A stretch of 64,000 nucleotides of DNA, taken from the NCBI GenBank assembly GCA_023375785.1, contig SZWC01000553.1, forward strand, positions 310,941 to 374,940, in the 5' to 3' direction. Shown piece by piece: positions 1-10,696 of this stretch. Within the stretch, counting starts at the first letter, position 1. The number at the start of each line of letters is the position of its first letter. A program made the translations under genes and the position numbers. Source of the stretch: Penium margaritaceum. Taxonomy: Eukaryota; Streptophyta; Zygnematophyceae; Desmidiales; Peniaceae. Below the pieces are notes generated by a model. That model saw only the letters and a program-made list of their open reading frames with translations, made no database searches and was not told the DNA's origin.

Positions 1-540
1 TTTGAGGATGCCATTTGCACCCTACTTCTTCTCGAATACACACTTGCACTTGATTATCTTGCGTCCTCGTGGACACTCAATCAGCTCCCACGTACCGTTA
101 TCGAGCTGCGACCATATCTCCTAGTGCACAGCTTGCGTCCAATCTGCTGGATCTGGTGCAGCCATGGCCTCCTTGTAGGACGTTGGCTCGTCTGAATTTG
201 CTGCAACTACGATATTCATTTGATCTGGTTTTTGCAACATCCATAAATGCTTGCGCTCACCAGGATTGTAGCGCACCATGAGAGGGTACCTAGTGTTGGA
301 GCTCTAGTATGCGGCTGGCGCGGTGCTGCCAGCATAATTGCTGCTGTTCATGATGGTGCATCTTTTTCCTCTACTTCTGCCGATGAGGCCGCTGATCTGT
401 TGCATTAGACATGGGGGAGTAGAGTGGTTCTCCCATTGTCACCGTAGAGGAAGAGTAAGGAAAGACGGGGTCAGGGAGAATATCTTCTCCAACTACTTTG
501 TTAGCTACTGGTTCTGCTATCTTTGCAGATGATGTTGGTG
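1..540 (-). pseudogene. A1 reverse transcriptase N-terminus and IN-RT hinge (fragment)
   Basis: On the minus strand the first 300 bases match the start of the family A RT (the stretch encoding the KYKARLVA-type beginning and the WELIERP-like lead-in) seen more completely at 10.4-10.7 kb and 59.5-60.5 kb. Bases 300-540 correspond to the Ser/acidic hinge between integrase and RT. No open frame of useful length remains. The catalytic YxDD part is beyond the window. Assignment rests on alignment by eye to the other copies. Confidence 0.7.
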
Positions 541-1930
541 CCGATAACGTTTATTTTGTTGAAAAGGAAAGCCCTTGAAATGATGAAGTGGCAAGTATCC
601 CTTTTGTAGACGATATGCCTTGCTCGCTATGTCATAGCCAATCATGAGCATATGTGCGCTCTTCATGTCCCATTTATGCCGCTTCTCCTTCGGCACGTGC
701 ATGTGCGCCAAGTTGCCAAACGCAGAAAGATGACCCTCAATCAGCTTCTTGCCGAACAACGCCTCGTACGATGTCATGTGCTCCAACACTTTCGTTGGAC
801 TGCGGTTCTTGATGTTCACTGAAGTGCTCACTGCTTCAGTCCAAAAGTCGTAGGTCAGCCAAGCCACGTGTAGCATAAAGCATGCCGACTCAACAATGGT
901 GCGGATGGCGTGTTCTGCTACGATGTTCTGCTACGGCGAGTATGGCGCGGTGCACTGCGCATTGATGCCTGTTGCTGTGAGGTAGTCCTGGAACTCCTTG
1001 CTCAGGTACTCTCCGCCGCAGTCGTTGTGCAACGCCTTGATTAACTTGCCAGTCTGGTTCTCCACCATGGCCTTGAACTCCTTGAACCTGTCAAAGCACT
1101 GGTCCTTGGAGGATAGGAAGTACACAGTAGGGTAACGACTGAAATCATCAATGAAGGTGAGAAAATACCTAGAGCCTCCAAAGTTCTGGGTCTGCATCGG
1201 GGCACACAAATCTGTGTGGACCAGCGCCAGCACCTCTTTCGCGCGGTCACCTGCTTGAGAGAACGCCTCGCGATGCTGCTTTCACTCAAAACAGCTGATG
1301 CACATTTGCTGGTAAAAGTTAGAGATGGTAGGTAAGTCATGCACCATCTGTTTTGTTTGAAGTTGCTACAAGACGCGGATGCAGATATGGCTGTAGTGCG
1401 CATGCCGGATTTTGTCATCTATGGCCGGCAGCACTGTTGTACGACTCTGCCCACGCGAGATATTGGTCACCCCCAACAGGCGGTACATGTCGCCTTCCTT
1501 GACCGCTTGGCCAACTCCTCTCCTGTTTCCTTGTGGAGGATGTAGCCATAGTCGTCGTCAAAGACGACTCGCAGTCTTGTATTGGTGAGAGAGGACACTT
1601 AAAGAAGGTTGAACGCAGCATCAAGTACATGCAGCATGCCATGAAGCATTCCCACTTTAATACCACGTGGGGTCTCCAATCACATCTCCACAATCCCAAT
1701 CCTCTGAGCATACACTTCCCGATCATCACCCAAAGCAGTTGGTGAAGGGGGAATGGAGAGTAGCTACGTTAACCACTCCTTTTGGTGCATCAGACTCTTG
1801 GTACACCCACAGTCCTTGTACCACGCTAGATCCACCTTTTCCTTCAGGAACAAGTCAGGCTTGGTCATGAAGAGGTGATCGTGCACCTCCTTGGCTACGT
1901 TCATGTTGCCAAAATGGCGCACGCTAGTCA
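541..1930 (-). pseudogene. A1 protease-integrase region (broken)
   Basis: Minus-strand pol segment. The protease site near 1,800-1,830 reads WYKDCGCTK, so the DSG Ser is Cys. Integrase core: first Asp in VHTDLC (about 1,205-1,225), second in HNDCGGEY (about 1,010-1,030), then the QN-VAEHA stretch (about 900-930) bearing the Glu. The C-terminal part (876 down to 517) carries MHVPKEKR and MIGYD, typical of copia integrase tails. Frames change near 930 and 1,230 and a stop follows APYSP. Inactive. Confidence 0.85.
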
Positions 1931-2012
1931 GGTTCTGTTGCTCCTGCTGCTCCTGACGTTGTTGTGACTGCTGCTGCTTTTGCTGTGGAGACTGCTGCTT
2001 TTGCTGCCACTG

Positions 2013-2864
2013 CTATTGCTCCTTCTGTTCCCTCTTGAACTTGAAGAACTCTTTCTTGTAGTGCCCCTCTTTCTGGCAATAGTGGCAGTTGCCATTCTTC
2101 TTGCCTCTCTACTGACCAGACTGCTGCTACTGCTGGTTGCCTGAGTGTATGGCCATGAAAGCTGCTTCAGGGCTGCTGCTACTGCCGTTATGCTTTGCTG
2201 CATTGCAATGCAGTTTTACCTGTACCAGGTGAGTGTAGATGAAGTCCATGTCGAGAGTCGGCTGGCACTCCAACGTCTCTCGCATCGTGTCATAGCTTGT
2301 TGGGAGTCTCCTCAGTAACAAGAGGTCAAAGCGCGAGTCTTCCACAAGGCTGCCGGCAACTTTCAGCTGCTTCGCTAGCTCCTTCGTCCTATCCAAGCAC
2401 GCCTCCATCCCTTGGCCACCTTGGATTTTCAACACCATCATCTTCTCCCGCAAAAGCATAAGGAATGCAGGATCCTTGCTCTCATACTTCTTGCACAATG
2501 TGTCCCACCCCTCTTTTGTAGTAGCCTTTTCACTTGCGTACTGTAGATGCTGGTTGGAGATGGTCTTGACAAGAAGCTTGTAGGCCTGCGTGTCCTTCTT
2601 CTTCCACTCCTCATATGTCGGTGCTGTAGTTGTATATGCACTTGCAATTGCTGCACCTCTCTGAAGCGTCGTTCCCGCCACCACCTCCGCTACGGTGATG
2701 CCTTTTGCCTGTGGAGGCAGAGCGTGCTCGTTGTCGCTCACCACCCCCCACAAGCCCCTCTCCTCTTGAAGGAGGCGAGTACGAATCTTCTAAAACGTGA
2801 AGTTTCCACGTCCTTCCAGCCTCTCCCAGGACTGTGATGTTGTTACCACGCTTGCTGTTGCCAT
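2013..2864 (-). pseudogene. A1 gag (capsid-nucleocapsid) with poly-Gln tail
   Basis: Starts at the ATG whose complement is 2,862-2,864, matching the starts of the copies at 16,520 and 62,865. The UBN2-type copia Gag core (YEEWKKKDTQAYKLL, KEGWDTLCKKYESKD, then the LPTSYDTMRETLE block) runs to about 2,127. The nucleocapsid knuckle at 2,043-2,093 reads CHYCQKEGHYKKEF, with the last Cys replaced by Phe. The following CAG-rich linker contains a TAG at 2,013-2,015. Frame breaks occur near 2,130 and 2,760. The intact homologue at 62.9-63.7 kb is 279 aa. Confidence 0.85.
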
Positions 2865-3493
2865 TTTTAGCTTTGGTGATGCTGAGCTTTACCCTTGAGT
2901 GGTGGCGCTACCCTTGCTTCTGCTGATGCTGTTACCAGAAATCTATCTGACACAAAACGGACTGTAGAGGCCAGTACTAGGAAATTTGAAAAAATAAGCC
3001 CACCACTGGAAAAGAAAGCTCACAACCTTTCAGATCAACCCATGAAACAGGGTCATCAACAAGGGATTTTCAAATATATGTCCTTCTCAAAATAGGATAT
3101 GCTGCTCCTCCTAGTCCAACTCACACTAGCCAGCTTGTAAACGGTGTTTCTCCCAAACGTACAAAAGGAACTCAAATATTTTTGCGTCAATGGAAAGTTT
3201 AGGAAAAACGGATTCAATTTGCATGTTTTACTTTTTCAATTTGACAAAGGAACAAGAGAGTTATGGTCATCACAAGGCGAGAGTCCTACTCAGAGGGGAG
3301 TGTAGCCGTGGCCGACATCGTTTTGAGCATAACTCGCAGTGCAACCATTCGATCTTCTTCATGGTTGGCTCGTTGAAACGCTTCTCTCTTGAACTTGAAG
3401 ATCCTGTGGTTGATTTTCAAATTCGGTAAAGGTTTCTTCCCAACCTGTCACTCTCAAAGTGACGGCCTGTGCTAGCTGAAAGTGGCCGAACTT

Positions 3494-3507
3494 GGCTCCG
3501 ATACCAA
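3494..3507 (-). promoter_or_regulatory. Primer-binding site of A1 (initiator Met tRNA type)
   Basis: The complement reads TTGGTATCGGAGCC directly beside the LTR, one base away from the TGGTATCAGAGCC primer site used by many plant copia elements. It fixes the inner LTR boundary and the minus-strand orientation. Confidence 0.85.
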
Positions 3508-3508
3508 G

Positions 3509-4246
3509 TGTTGGAACAGGAGGAGAGAGGGAGCCTTGGAATAGCAAACATTTGGGACACGAAGGGCATCACTTGTGCTGATGAATAGTTATTGATTCAC
3601 TCAAAATGGTGGAGTACATATAGAGTTAGATCTTGGGCAAGGCAGCCCTCTCACAAGCCACACCACAAAGCCATGGTGGCTAATGCTTACACACTAGAGT
3701 CCATAATCTCACAGAAGAGAGGAAATCAGCCTAGCAATCAGGCTGACCTCTCACACACGACCTGGAGAGCTAGAAAATGCTCTTATGGCACACTCCTAGT
3801 GGTCACATAAGCTACAATCCCATGGAGAACCGCCATGTGTCCATGGCTAGCATACAAGGATCTCGCCTCACTTAAAGTGTATGGAGAGGTACCTTTTTCC
3901 TAGTCAGCACACTCTAACAAGGTAACCCAATAATCTAGGACCTTTTTGGATAGTTCTCCCATCAGGTCTTCAACCCTGGACCTCTTGCCTTTTCTTTTTT
4001 TCAAGCTCCAGCATGGAGCCATCGCCCATGGTCACCCAGATATCGCGATCGATGTCCTCTGAAACTTTGAAAATTCATATTTCCCAATCCGACAATTGGA
4101 TCGGCCTCGAAGTTGGACCGTAGATATTTTGCAACCTGATTGCTCAAATGGTGAAGTTGGATTGAAAATAGAAGCAAGCATCTGGTAGTTTCCTTGACCT
4201 TGCTCCTGTGGACCTGAAACTGAGCTGGTTGGCTCTTTACTCAACA
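3509..4246 (-). repeat. Family A LTR (5' LTR of A1), 738 bp
   Basis: Bounded by TGTTGGAAC and CTCAACA on the plus strand, giving TG...CA ends. The length, 738 bp, is the same as the family A LTRs at 19,405-20,142 and 57,441-58,178. It carries the family markers: the AGCCTAGCAATCAGGCTGA block, the CCATGGAGA(A/C)(T/C)CGCCATGTGTCCATGG near-palindrome and the ATTGGATCGG block. Sequence of family E begins immediately at 4,247. Confidence 0.9.
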
Positions 4247-4655
4247 TTGGTCACAAAAGACAATTAGTCCCCGGGCTAGGATTAGACCCACTAAGCTCTC
4301 GCTCTGAAGAGTAACTCTAGAATGTATAAGCCACAAGGAGTTCTCTTAGGTAGTCTTCGTTGGGAATACTTGTTGACCTGATATGCTCCTTGTCCATAGC
4401 TGAAATTAGGACAAGGACACGATAGACTAGGAATGCACTACTCCCTTGGAGTAAGTCCCCTTAGTCTGGTCCAGATAGACAAGGCATGCACTGCTCCTTT
4501 GGCACAAGTCTCCTTTGTCTAAACTAGATACTATAGCCAGCAAACACTACGTAAAACAACTCCTTGTGGCTTAGACGTTCGAGAGTTGGTCTCCGGAGCT
4601 AGTGGTCACTTGGTCAAATTCCAGCCGAGTGACTAATTTTCTTTGTGACCAAAAG
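4247..4655. repeat. Long imperfect inverted repeat (fold-back), arms about 150 bp
   Basis: The first 23 bases (TTGGTCACAAAAGACAATTA...) return as their complement at 4,627-4,650, and similarity continues inward, including AAGCCACAAGGAGTT near 4,330 facing AACTCCTTGTGGCTT near 4,557. The right arm runs straight into family E LTR sequence, so this looks like two head-to-head family E LTR ends rather than an independent element. The arms are diverged (about 70% by eye). Confidence 0.65.
4421..4524. repeat. Two tandem 52-bp units, each with internal palindromes
   Basis: GATAGACTAGGAATGCACTA at 4,421 recurs as GATAGACAAGGCATGCACTG at 4,473, a period of 52. Unit one contains the palindrome TACTCC-CTT-GGAGTA. 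Each unit is bracketed by complementary GACTA/TAGTC or GACAA/TTGTC ends, so each can form a hairpin. It sits at the centre of the larger inverted repeat. Confidence 0.7.
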
Positions 4656-5160
4656 GGGGACAAGAAGGTTCTAAGAGAAATCTCAGAACATATCGAAGTC
4701 CTTCTTGGTTGCATGCGCCACTTGGCGGTCACATGGAGCGCCATGTAGGCAAGGGGGATTATGCAGTTTAGATTACTCCGAAAGAGGGTCGTCAAAGAGC
4801 CACTGTGCCCCAAGGCTAGACGTTGGCTCTAGGACTATAAGTGTCTATCATTGAACACAGTACTTACCTTTGAGACTCTTCATTGAGTCAAGGCAGACAC
4901 TAAAGAAGAATTGGTTGTTCTAAGCCGTAGAAGCTAGCTCCTTACGTAAAGCTGACCAGGTGCTAGGGACATAGTGTAAGGAAGTGATTTGTATGAACTA
5001 CACAATATGGAACCGTGATTCTGGGGGTGACATCTCTTCCTAGTTGCAATACTAGGAGTGGACGGCAAGGGCTACTGTGTCGGCCTTGTTTTCTAGTCCA
5101 TTGCCTAACGCCGATTTGCGTAAGATTATGGGTCCATACTAACTAGTTGTAAGGTACGCT
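4640..5160 (+). repeat. Family E copia LTR (5' LTR, boundaries approximate)
   Basis: Matches 54,328-54,835 in the same orientation through many shared blocks: ACCAAAAGGGGGAC, CGCCATGTAGGCA, GAGCCAC, CTCTAGGACTAT, CTTACCTTTGAGACTC, GGAACCGTGATTCT, GTCGGCCTTGTT. A copia gag of the same orientation follows about 450 bp downstream. Exact ends and a primer site could not be fixed. Confidence 0.65.
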
Positions 5161-5610
5161 TGTGCGCACTCTCTTGCCCTCTTTGTCTTGTAGTACACAT
5201 TAGCTCCATTAGCTCCATCTGTTCCATTTGCTCAACCTACTCCAACTGCGAGTGCTAGCACTTAGCGAATAAGGACCAAGGATAAGCGCTGCCCTTGGAG
5301 GTACGACCCTTCGGCCCTAACCAGCATAAGCTCTGCCCTATGAGGCATGGCCATGGGTTTGCTAGAGTGCGTTCTTTTGTGCTAATAGGTGATCAACGGC
5401 TAATGGATAAGTACCAGATCTACACCTTCAAAAAATTAGTAGACAATAGCCTACATCTGCTTGCATCAGCCTTAAGAAAGCAGAGAAGTAAAGAAACAGA
5501 GAAGTCGTGTGAAGAGACCCCCAATGCTCAATCTTGCGGAGGTCAACAGTGGGATGTCAAAGGTCATAGGGATAGATTGTTCCTTGCGGAAATGGTAATT
5601 TGAGATCGTC
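5161..5610 (+). other. Family E leader, no gene seen
   Basis: Between the LTR-like block and the gag-like frame. Contains a short tandem of AGCTCCAT near 5,205-5,220 and several short frames with no recognisable product. Probably the untranslated leader of element E; the primer site was not identified. Confidence 0.4.
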
Positions 5611-6440
5611 ATGAGCGTACATGGCTACTTGAAGATGTTTCTGGGAGAAGAGGTAGAACCTCAAAAAATTGATGCTGGATATGAAGCCTGGTCTATCAAA
5701 AATGGCATGGCTCTCACGATTCTTGTGATATTCGTGGTTGAGTCACAGCATGTCCACCTCCAAGGTATCACACATGCATCAAAGGCTTATGAGAAGCTTG
5801 CACGTGTACACCTATCTATGGCTCTTGACACACACCTCTTAGTCCTTCAAAAACTGACTTCAATGAGGCCGAGCAAGGGAGAGTCAATTCTGGACTACCT
5901 ATTGCAGTTTGAAGGACTGCTATATCAAGAGACCCAAAGGAACTAGGAAATCGCCAACAACATGCAAGCCATGATCCTCCTTATGGCACTTCTTGAAAGC
6001 TTGGGTCCTCTGATCACTCTCTTTAGCGGGTGGAAGGAGGAGGATTTGACGTATGAGGAAGTGTCTGAGTACGTGCTCAATGCAGTAATGCATCGCAATA
6101 GCAACAAGGCCATGCGTTGCAACGGAAATGAGACTAACATTTTAGCCTATACTGAAGAGTACGGTGGTCATGGCAATGACTCCTCTTTAGGTCTGAGCGA
6201 CAGCAAAAGCGTTGGTGGTGGAGGAAAAGGCAATGGTGGTGCTTAAAAGGGTTCAAAGCGCACTGCGAAGTGTCATATCTATGGCAAGCATTGGTTTTGG
6301 ACACCGCAGAGTAGGGCTTCCAAGAACGAAGAAAGAGATCATGGTGGTAGAAAACAGGCAAAGGAAAGGATAAGGAGTTGATGAACATGATGGCTGAGAG
6401 CATGCCGGCAACCAAGGGAGCAATACTGCTCAAGTTTGGA
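5611..6440 (+). pseudogene. Family E gag fragment (UBN2-type)
   Basis: A frame from 5,611 to 5,946, then the adjacent frame to 6,246 after a TAG at 5,944, gives a copia-type Gag core: EAWSIKNGMALTILVI, SKAYEKLARVHLS, LQKLTSMRPSKGESILDYL, then SLGPLITLFSGW. A Gly-rich stretch precedes a degenerate nucleocapsid knuckle near 6,270-6,300 (KCHIYGKHWFW) in which the spacing survives but Cys residues are lost. Family is certain at the level of copia Gag; it is clearly distinct from family A Gag. Confidence 0.75.
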
Positions 6441-7072
6441 GTCTATGAGCTCAACTCTGGCATGAACCACCTCTCTTCAAGAAGAAGGATGGGTTCATCT
6501 CCATTGTGAACACTGAACGTACCTTCAGGTGTGCCAACCCCAGCCTTGTCCATACGCAAGCCGAGGAACATAAGTTTATAAATATCAACGTGATGATGCT
6601 CAAAAAGATTAAAAGCTACAAAATGACATCTACATGCCGTGTTTTGCGATAAATCTCTTGTCAATGTCCAAAATCACGGACTACGACATGACGGTTGTGT
6701 TCACAAAGGAGGAAGTCGCGATTGTCAAGAGGAAGGACATCAAGACTTCCTATTCCAAGGCAATTATTGTCACACTAGTGCGAATAGTTCATGGGCTCTA
6801 TGTGCTATAGACCAAGCTCCTTCAGAGTACAAACGAGGGATATGCGGCGGTTGAAGAGCCTAAGTCTCCGGAGCCTGACATTGCACCACAGGTCGTCACC
6901 ATGGCGGCCAACTCCACCAAAGACAGAGATGCTAAGTTGTTCTACAGGCGGTTTGGCCATGTGGCTAACAACACATTGCAAGCTATGCAGCAGCTCATAA
7001 TGGTTCATGAGAAAGAGGGATGCAAGGCCAAGGATGAAGGAAATGCAAGAAACTGTGTATGGCATGCCTTCA
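6441..7072 (+). pseudogene. Family E protease/pre-integrase fragment
   Basis: Scattered frames retain the C-terminal copia protease signature NLLSMSKITDYDMTVVF (about 6,650-6,700) and the integrase zinc-binding lead FYRRFGHVANNTLQAM (about 6,940-6,990), homologous to the usual WHRRLGH motif. The end, CKAKDEGNARNC near 7,020-7,050, matches the start of the integrase fragment on the minus strand at 54.8-55.15 kb. The protease catalytic site itself was not found. Confidence 0.7.
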
Positions 7073-7689
7073 AGTAAGGGTGTTCACCAAAAGCTAGGAC
7101 TCGAAAGTCTGACTTGTGAGTCCAAGTCTAGTTCCAGTGTCGTGAGTCCAAATTTGACCTCTAAACTCTTGTCGGACTCAGAAATCTGGTGGAGGAGGGA
7201 GACAGATGGAGGAAAGAAAAAAATCAAAGGATTGGTTCAACACCCATGGACGAGGACGAGCTTGTGCAAATCCCATCTCCCACCCCCCCGCCCACATCAG
7301 CCTCTCTTCCTGTCTCCTTATCTGGTCTAAATCCCCCCCTCCCTTTTGCCAACACTCGCCACGCACTATAATATGCCACATAAGTCCACACCATACGCGA
7401 AAACAAAATCGTGGATGGCGTGGCTCCGTGCCACGTCAGAATGTCCACGAATTGTTAAAGTTCCGCTTACAGCTTTGAGTTCTTAAGTTTTCTGATGAAA
7501 CCTAAAGAGTTCAAAGTTGAAACTATGAACTTGTAGTTTAGACCTTGTAGGTTCAAATTCAAAGTTTGAAACTTCCATTTTTGAAATTTGGTCATGTCAA
7601 ACTTAGGATGTTCGAGTTCTGATTTTCTCGGTGAATTTTTGGAAGTGATGATTCTAAGCTCAACGGCAAGCTAGACACACAAGTGCTAA
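7073..7689. other. Non-coding insert replacing family E integrase
   Basis: About 600 bp with no coding similarity, lying exactly where integrase and the RT N-terminus should be. Starts with GGGTGTTCACC. The middle is C-rich (7,270-7,340). The end (7,490-7,650) is AT-rich with repeated TTCAAA/TTTGAA words. No terminal inverted repeat or target duplication was found. It could be an unidentified non-autonomous insertion or unrelated DNA joined by deletion. Confidence 0.5.
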
Positions 7690-8396
7690 TGGGAGTGCTT
7701 GAGGGAGTGAAAGCTCGAAAGGGCAAGGTTTGCAAACTAGTTTAAGAACTCTAAAGGCTGAAACAGGCTTCAAGTATGTGGTACAAGGAGATGGACCACT
7801 AAATGGCCAGGCTCACCTTCACGCACTTCTAGAATGATCCTTGTGTCTACGTGCGGAGGATGAGCAAGGCTTAATGCTGGTTGCATTGTACGTGGATGAC
7901 GTGATCATCTGCTCATTGTCAGTCGAGTCATTGAAGAAGCCAAAGACAGATCTTTACAACGGGATTAAGATGAAGGACATCGGTGCGTTCAAGTTCTATC
8001 CTGGGATATTTGTACACCACAATCAAATAGCGGGCACCTTTGACCTAAACCAGACCAAGTAAATCATGGAGGTCCTCAAGCGCTACAACATGGAGGACTG
8101 CAAGCGCATGAGCACACCTATGACAACAGACATCAAGCTCTCCTCCTCCATGAGCCCCACTATGAAAGCAGATAGACGTGAGATGGAGAACATTAACTTC
8201 TGGTTTGCTGTTGGCAGCCTCATGTATGCCATGATAGGGACACCCCCTGATGTTTTTTATGCTATGGGACAACTGAGCATGTTTGTGGCCTATCCAAAGC
8301 CAGAGCACAGGCAAGCAGTCAAACGCATCATGCTATCTACTAAAGATACAACACATGCGATTCAAGTTCAGAGGCCAAGAGGGATCTGACACGTTA
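7690..8396 (+). pseudogene. Family E reverse transcriptase fragment
   Basis: The frame from 7,841 carries VALYVDDVIICS, the copia RT catalytic YVDD box, followed by KMKDIGAFKFYPGI and, after a TAG at 8,060, the MSTPM and FAVGSLMYAMIGTPPDVFYAM blocks that end the RT domain. Just upstream, out of frame, are remnants of the SLYGLKQA region. It is cut at 8,400 by a family A LTR, so RNase H and the 3' LTR are missing. Confidence 0.85.
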
Positions 8397-8400
8397 CGGC

Positions 8401-9094
8401 TGTTAGAATTGGAGGAGAGAGAGAGTCTTGGAGCAGCAAACATGTGGGACTTGAAGGGCATCACTTGTGCTGAAGAATGGTTATTGAATAACTCAAAATG
8501 ATGGAGTACATATAGAGCTAGAGCTTGGGCAAGTCAGCCCTCTCACAAGGCACACCACTTAGCCATGGAGGCTAAGGCTTACACACTAGAATCAAAATCT
8601 CACACAAGGGAGGAAAAGAGCCTAGGAAATGCTAGAAAGCTAGAAAGCTAGAAAATGCTCGCATGGCACACTCCTAGTGGTCAAATAATCCACAAACCCA
8701 TGGAGAATCGCCATGTGTCCATGGCTAGCACATAAAGATCTCATCCTCCCTAAAAAGTAAGGAGAGGTACCTTTTTCCTAGTCAGCACACTCTGACAAGG
8801 CAACCCAAGAATCTAGGACCTTTTAAGATATCATCTCTTGCTTTTATCTTTTCTCAGGCCAAGGCATGGAGCCATCGCCCATGATCACCTAGATACCGGC
8901 GATCGATGACCCCATAAGCTTCGAAACTCATATCTCCCAATCGGACTATTGGATCGGCTCGAAACTTGAACCGTAGACATTTTGCCATGTGATCTTTCAA
9001 ATGGTGGGATTGACAATAGAAGTAGACATCTGTTAGTATCTTGGAACTTACTCGTATAGACCTTAAACTAAGTAGGATGGCTTCTTTTCCAACA
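8401..9094 (-). repeat. Family A LTR (3' LTR of copy A2)
   Basis: TGTTAGAATTGGAGG at the left and TTTTCCAACA at the right; the remainder follows the family A LTR. Immediately to the right the complement shows a polypurine stretch AAAGTGGGAGAT (9,095-9,106), the plus-strand primer of copia elements, so this is a 3' LTR of a minus-strand copy. It truncates element E. Confidence 0.9.
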
Positions 9095-9106
9095 ATCTCC
9101 CACTTT
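9095..9106 (-). promoter_or_regulatory. Polypurine tract of A2
   Basis: Complement AAAGTGGGAGAT abuts the LTR TGTTGG end. The same tract is at 58,179-58,190 and, in the plus orientation, at 20,515-20,526. Confidence 0.75.
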
Positions 9107-10696
9107 GTCTCGATAAGAGTGGGCTGAGTCTACATGCCTTTATGTAGAACTGCTATTTCTCTTTAGTCACTCGCTTGGTGCATAAATCAACGACGTGCTT
9201 CTTAGTTGGAGTAAAATCTAGCTTGATAGCACCCTCCTACATCATGTGCGTGGTGAAGTGATATGCAATGTTGATGTGCTTGGTGCGTGCATAGTGCTCA
9301 AGATTCTTGGCAAGTGCGATTGCGCTCTGGTTTTCAACGCGCACAAGAATAGGAACTGCTGCTCTTCCACTCATCTCCTCCATGAGACGCTGAAGCCAAA
9401 CATCTTCCTTGGCTTGAGAGCTGAGAGAGACATATTCAGCTTCCGTGCTTGAGGTAGCCACGACCACCTGCCGCTTTCTGCACCAGCTCATGGCCCAACC
9501 ATTCATGAGCAAGACATGTCTAGAGATGGACTTGCGGTCCTGAGGATTTGGGTCCGATCTGCATCTGTATAGTCGTTGATGTTGTTATCGTTGCCGTTAT
9601 AGGTGATGCGAATGTTGATGGTTCCAGCAAGGTAGCGCAAGATCTGTTTCACTCCCTCGTGGTGCTGAGGTCTGGGGTTTGCCATGTGTTGGCTCATAGC
9701 GCTCACAACCTGTGCAAGGTCCGGCCTGGTTGTAACCATCAGGTACATGGGGTTGCCGACAGCGCTCAAGTGCTTCTGCCGCTCGGCTGCATCAAGGCTC
9801 ACGAGGTACCGCCGTATCTCCAGCGTCATGCCGATGGATTTGGCCTCTGCCATGCCAAACTGCTGCAAAACATCCTTGATATAGCGGCTTTGCTGTAGCG
9901 AGAGAGCGTGATTTGCGGACACGCGCAATCTGGATTTTGAGGAAGTATGATAGCTCCCTGAGATCAGACATCAGGAAGTGCTCCTACATGGCCTCTTTGA
10001 ACTCTTGCAGAGCAGACATGCTGTTGGAAAGGACGAGTATATCATCCAAATAGACAATCATGACCAGCACCTCATGACCATGCTGCCAGGGATAGACGCA
10101 GTAGTCAAACGCGTTGCGCTCAAACCCCATGCACTGCAGCGCCGCATCCAATTTCTGGTTCCAAGCACGCGGCGCATGCTTGAGTCCGTAGAGGGACATC
10201 TCTAGCTTGCAAACCAGGTGCTCCTTGCCATCCATGACGAATCCCTCCGGATGCTCCATGTAGATTTCTTCCTCCAACTCACAATTCAAGAATGTCCTCT
10301 TGACATCCATGTGGTGAATCTCGAGGTCCTCAGCTGCTACATGAGAAGGGAGCGTGTGCACAGAGGCAAACTTTGTAAGAGAAGCAAAGGTTGCTGTATG
10401 AACGATGCCTTTATGCTGCGAATAGTCCTTGGCAACCAGCCTCGCCTTGTACTTTTCCATATTCCCATCTGTGCCCCTCTTCTTCATGAATACCCACTTG
10501 CACTTGATTATCTTGCGTCCTGGTGGACGCTTTGTCAGTTCCCACGTACAGTTGTCGAGATGCAACTGAATCTCCAGTTGCACAACTTGTGTCCAATGTG
10601 CTGCATCTGGTACAGCCATGGCCTCCTTGTATGACCTCACCTCATCAGAGTCTGCTGCAACAGGACGTTCATCTGATCTGGTTTTTGGAGCATCTA
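9107..10696 (-). pseudogene. A2 reverse transcriptase and RNase H
   Basis: Minus strand. The RT frame from 10,696 to 9,984 holds WVFMKKRG, KYKARLVAKDYS, the DVKRTFLN block (normally DVKTAFLN), SLYGLKHAPRAWNQKL and the catalytic YLDD in IVYLDDILVL. A second frame (9,928-9,503) has NPMYLMVTTRPDL and a third (9,512-9,237) has the RNase H STEAEYVSLSSQA and the KHINIAYHF tail. Frame breaks near 9,960 and 9,510 make it inactive. The N-terminal end is interrupted by the solo LTR at 10,697. Confidence 0.9.

Larger units (their letters stand above)
1..4246 (-). mobile_element. Copia family A element, copy A1, truncated by the window edge
   Basis: Minus-strand Ty1/copia element read from right to left: 5' LTR (3,509-4,246), primer site, leader, gag (ATG at 2,864), CCHC knuckle, poly-Gln linker, protease, integrase and the start of reverse transcriptase at the left edge. 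The order Gag-PR-IN-RT is diagnostic of copia. The copy is dead: many stops and frame changes, the protease DSG triad reads D-C-G, and the final knuckle Cys is Phe. The 3' half (rest of RT, RNase H, 3' LTR) lies outside the window. Confidence 0.9.

Noticed and set aside
7078-7090. hAT transposon end (GGGTGTTCACC resembles some plant hAT termini)
   Set aside because: No matching inverted terminus and no 8-bp duplication were found within 650 bp.
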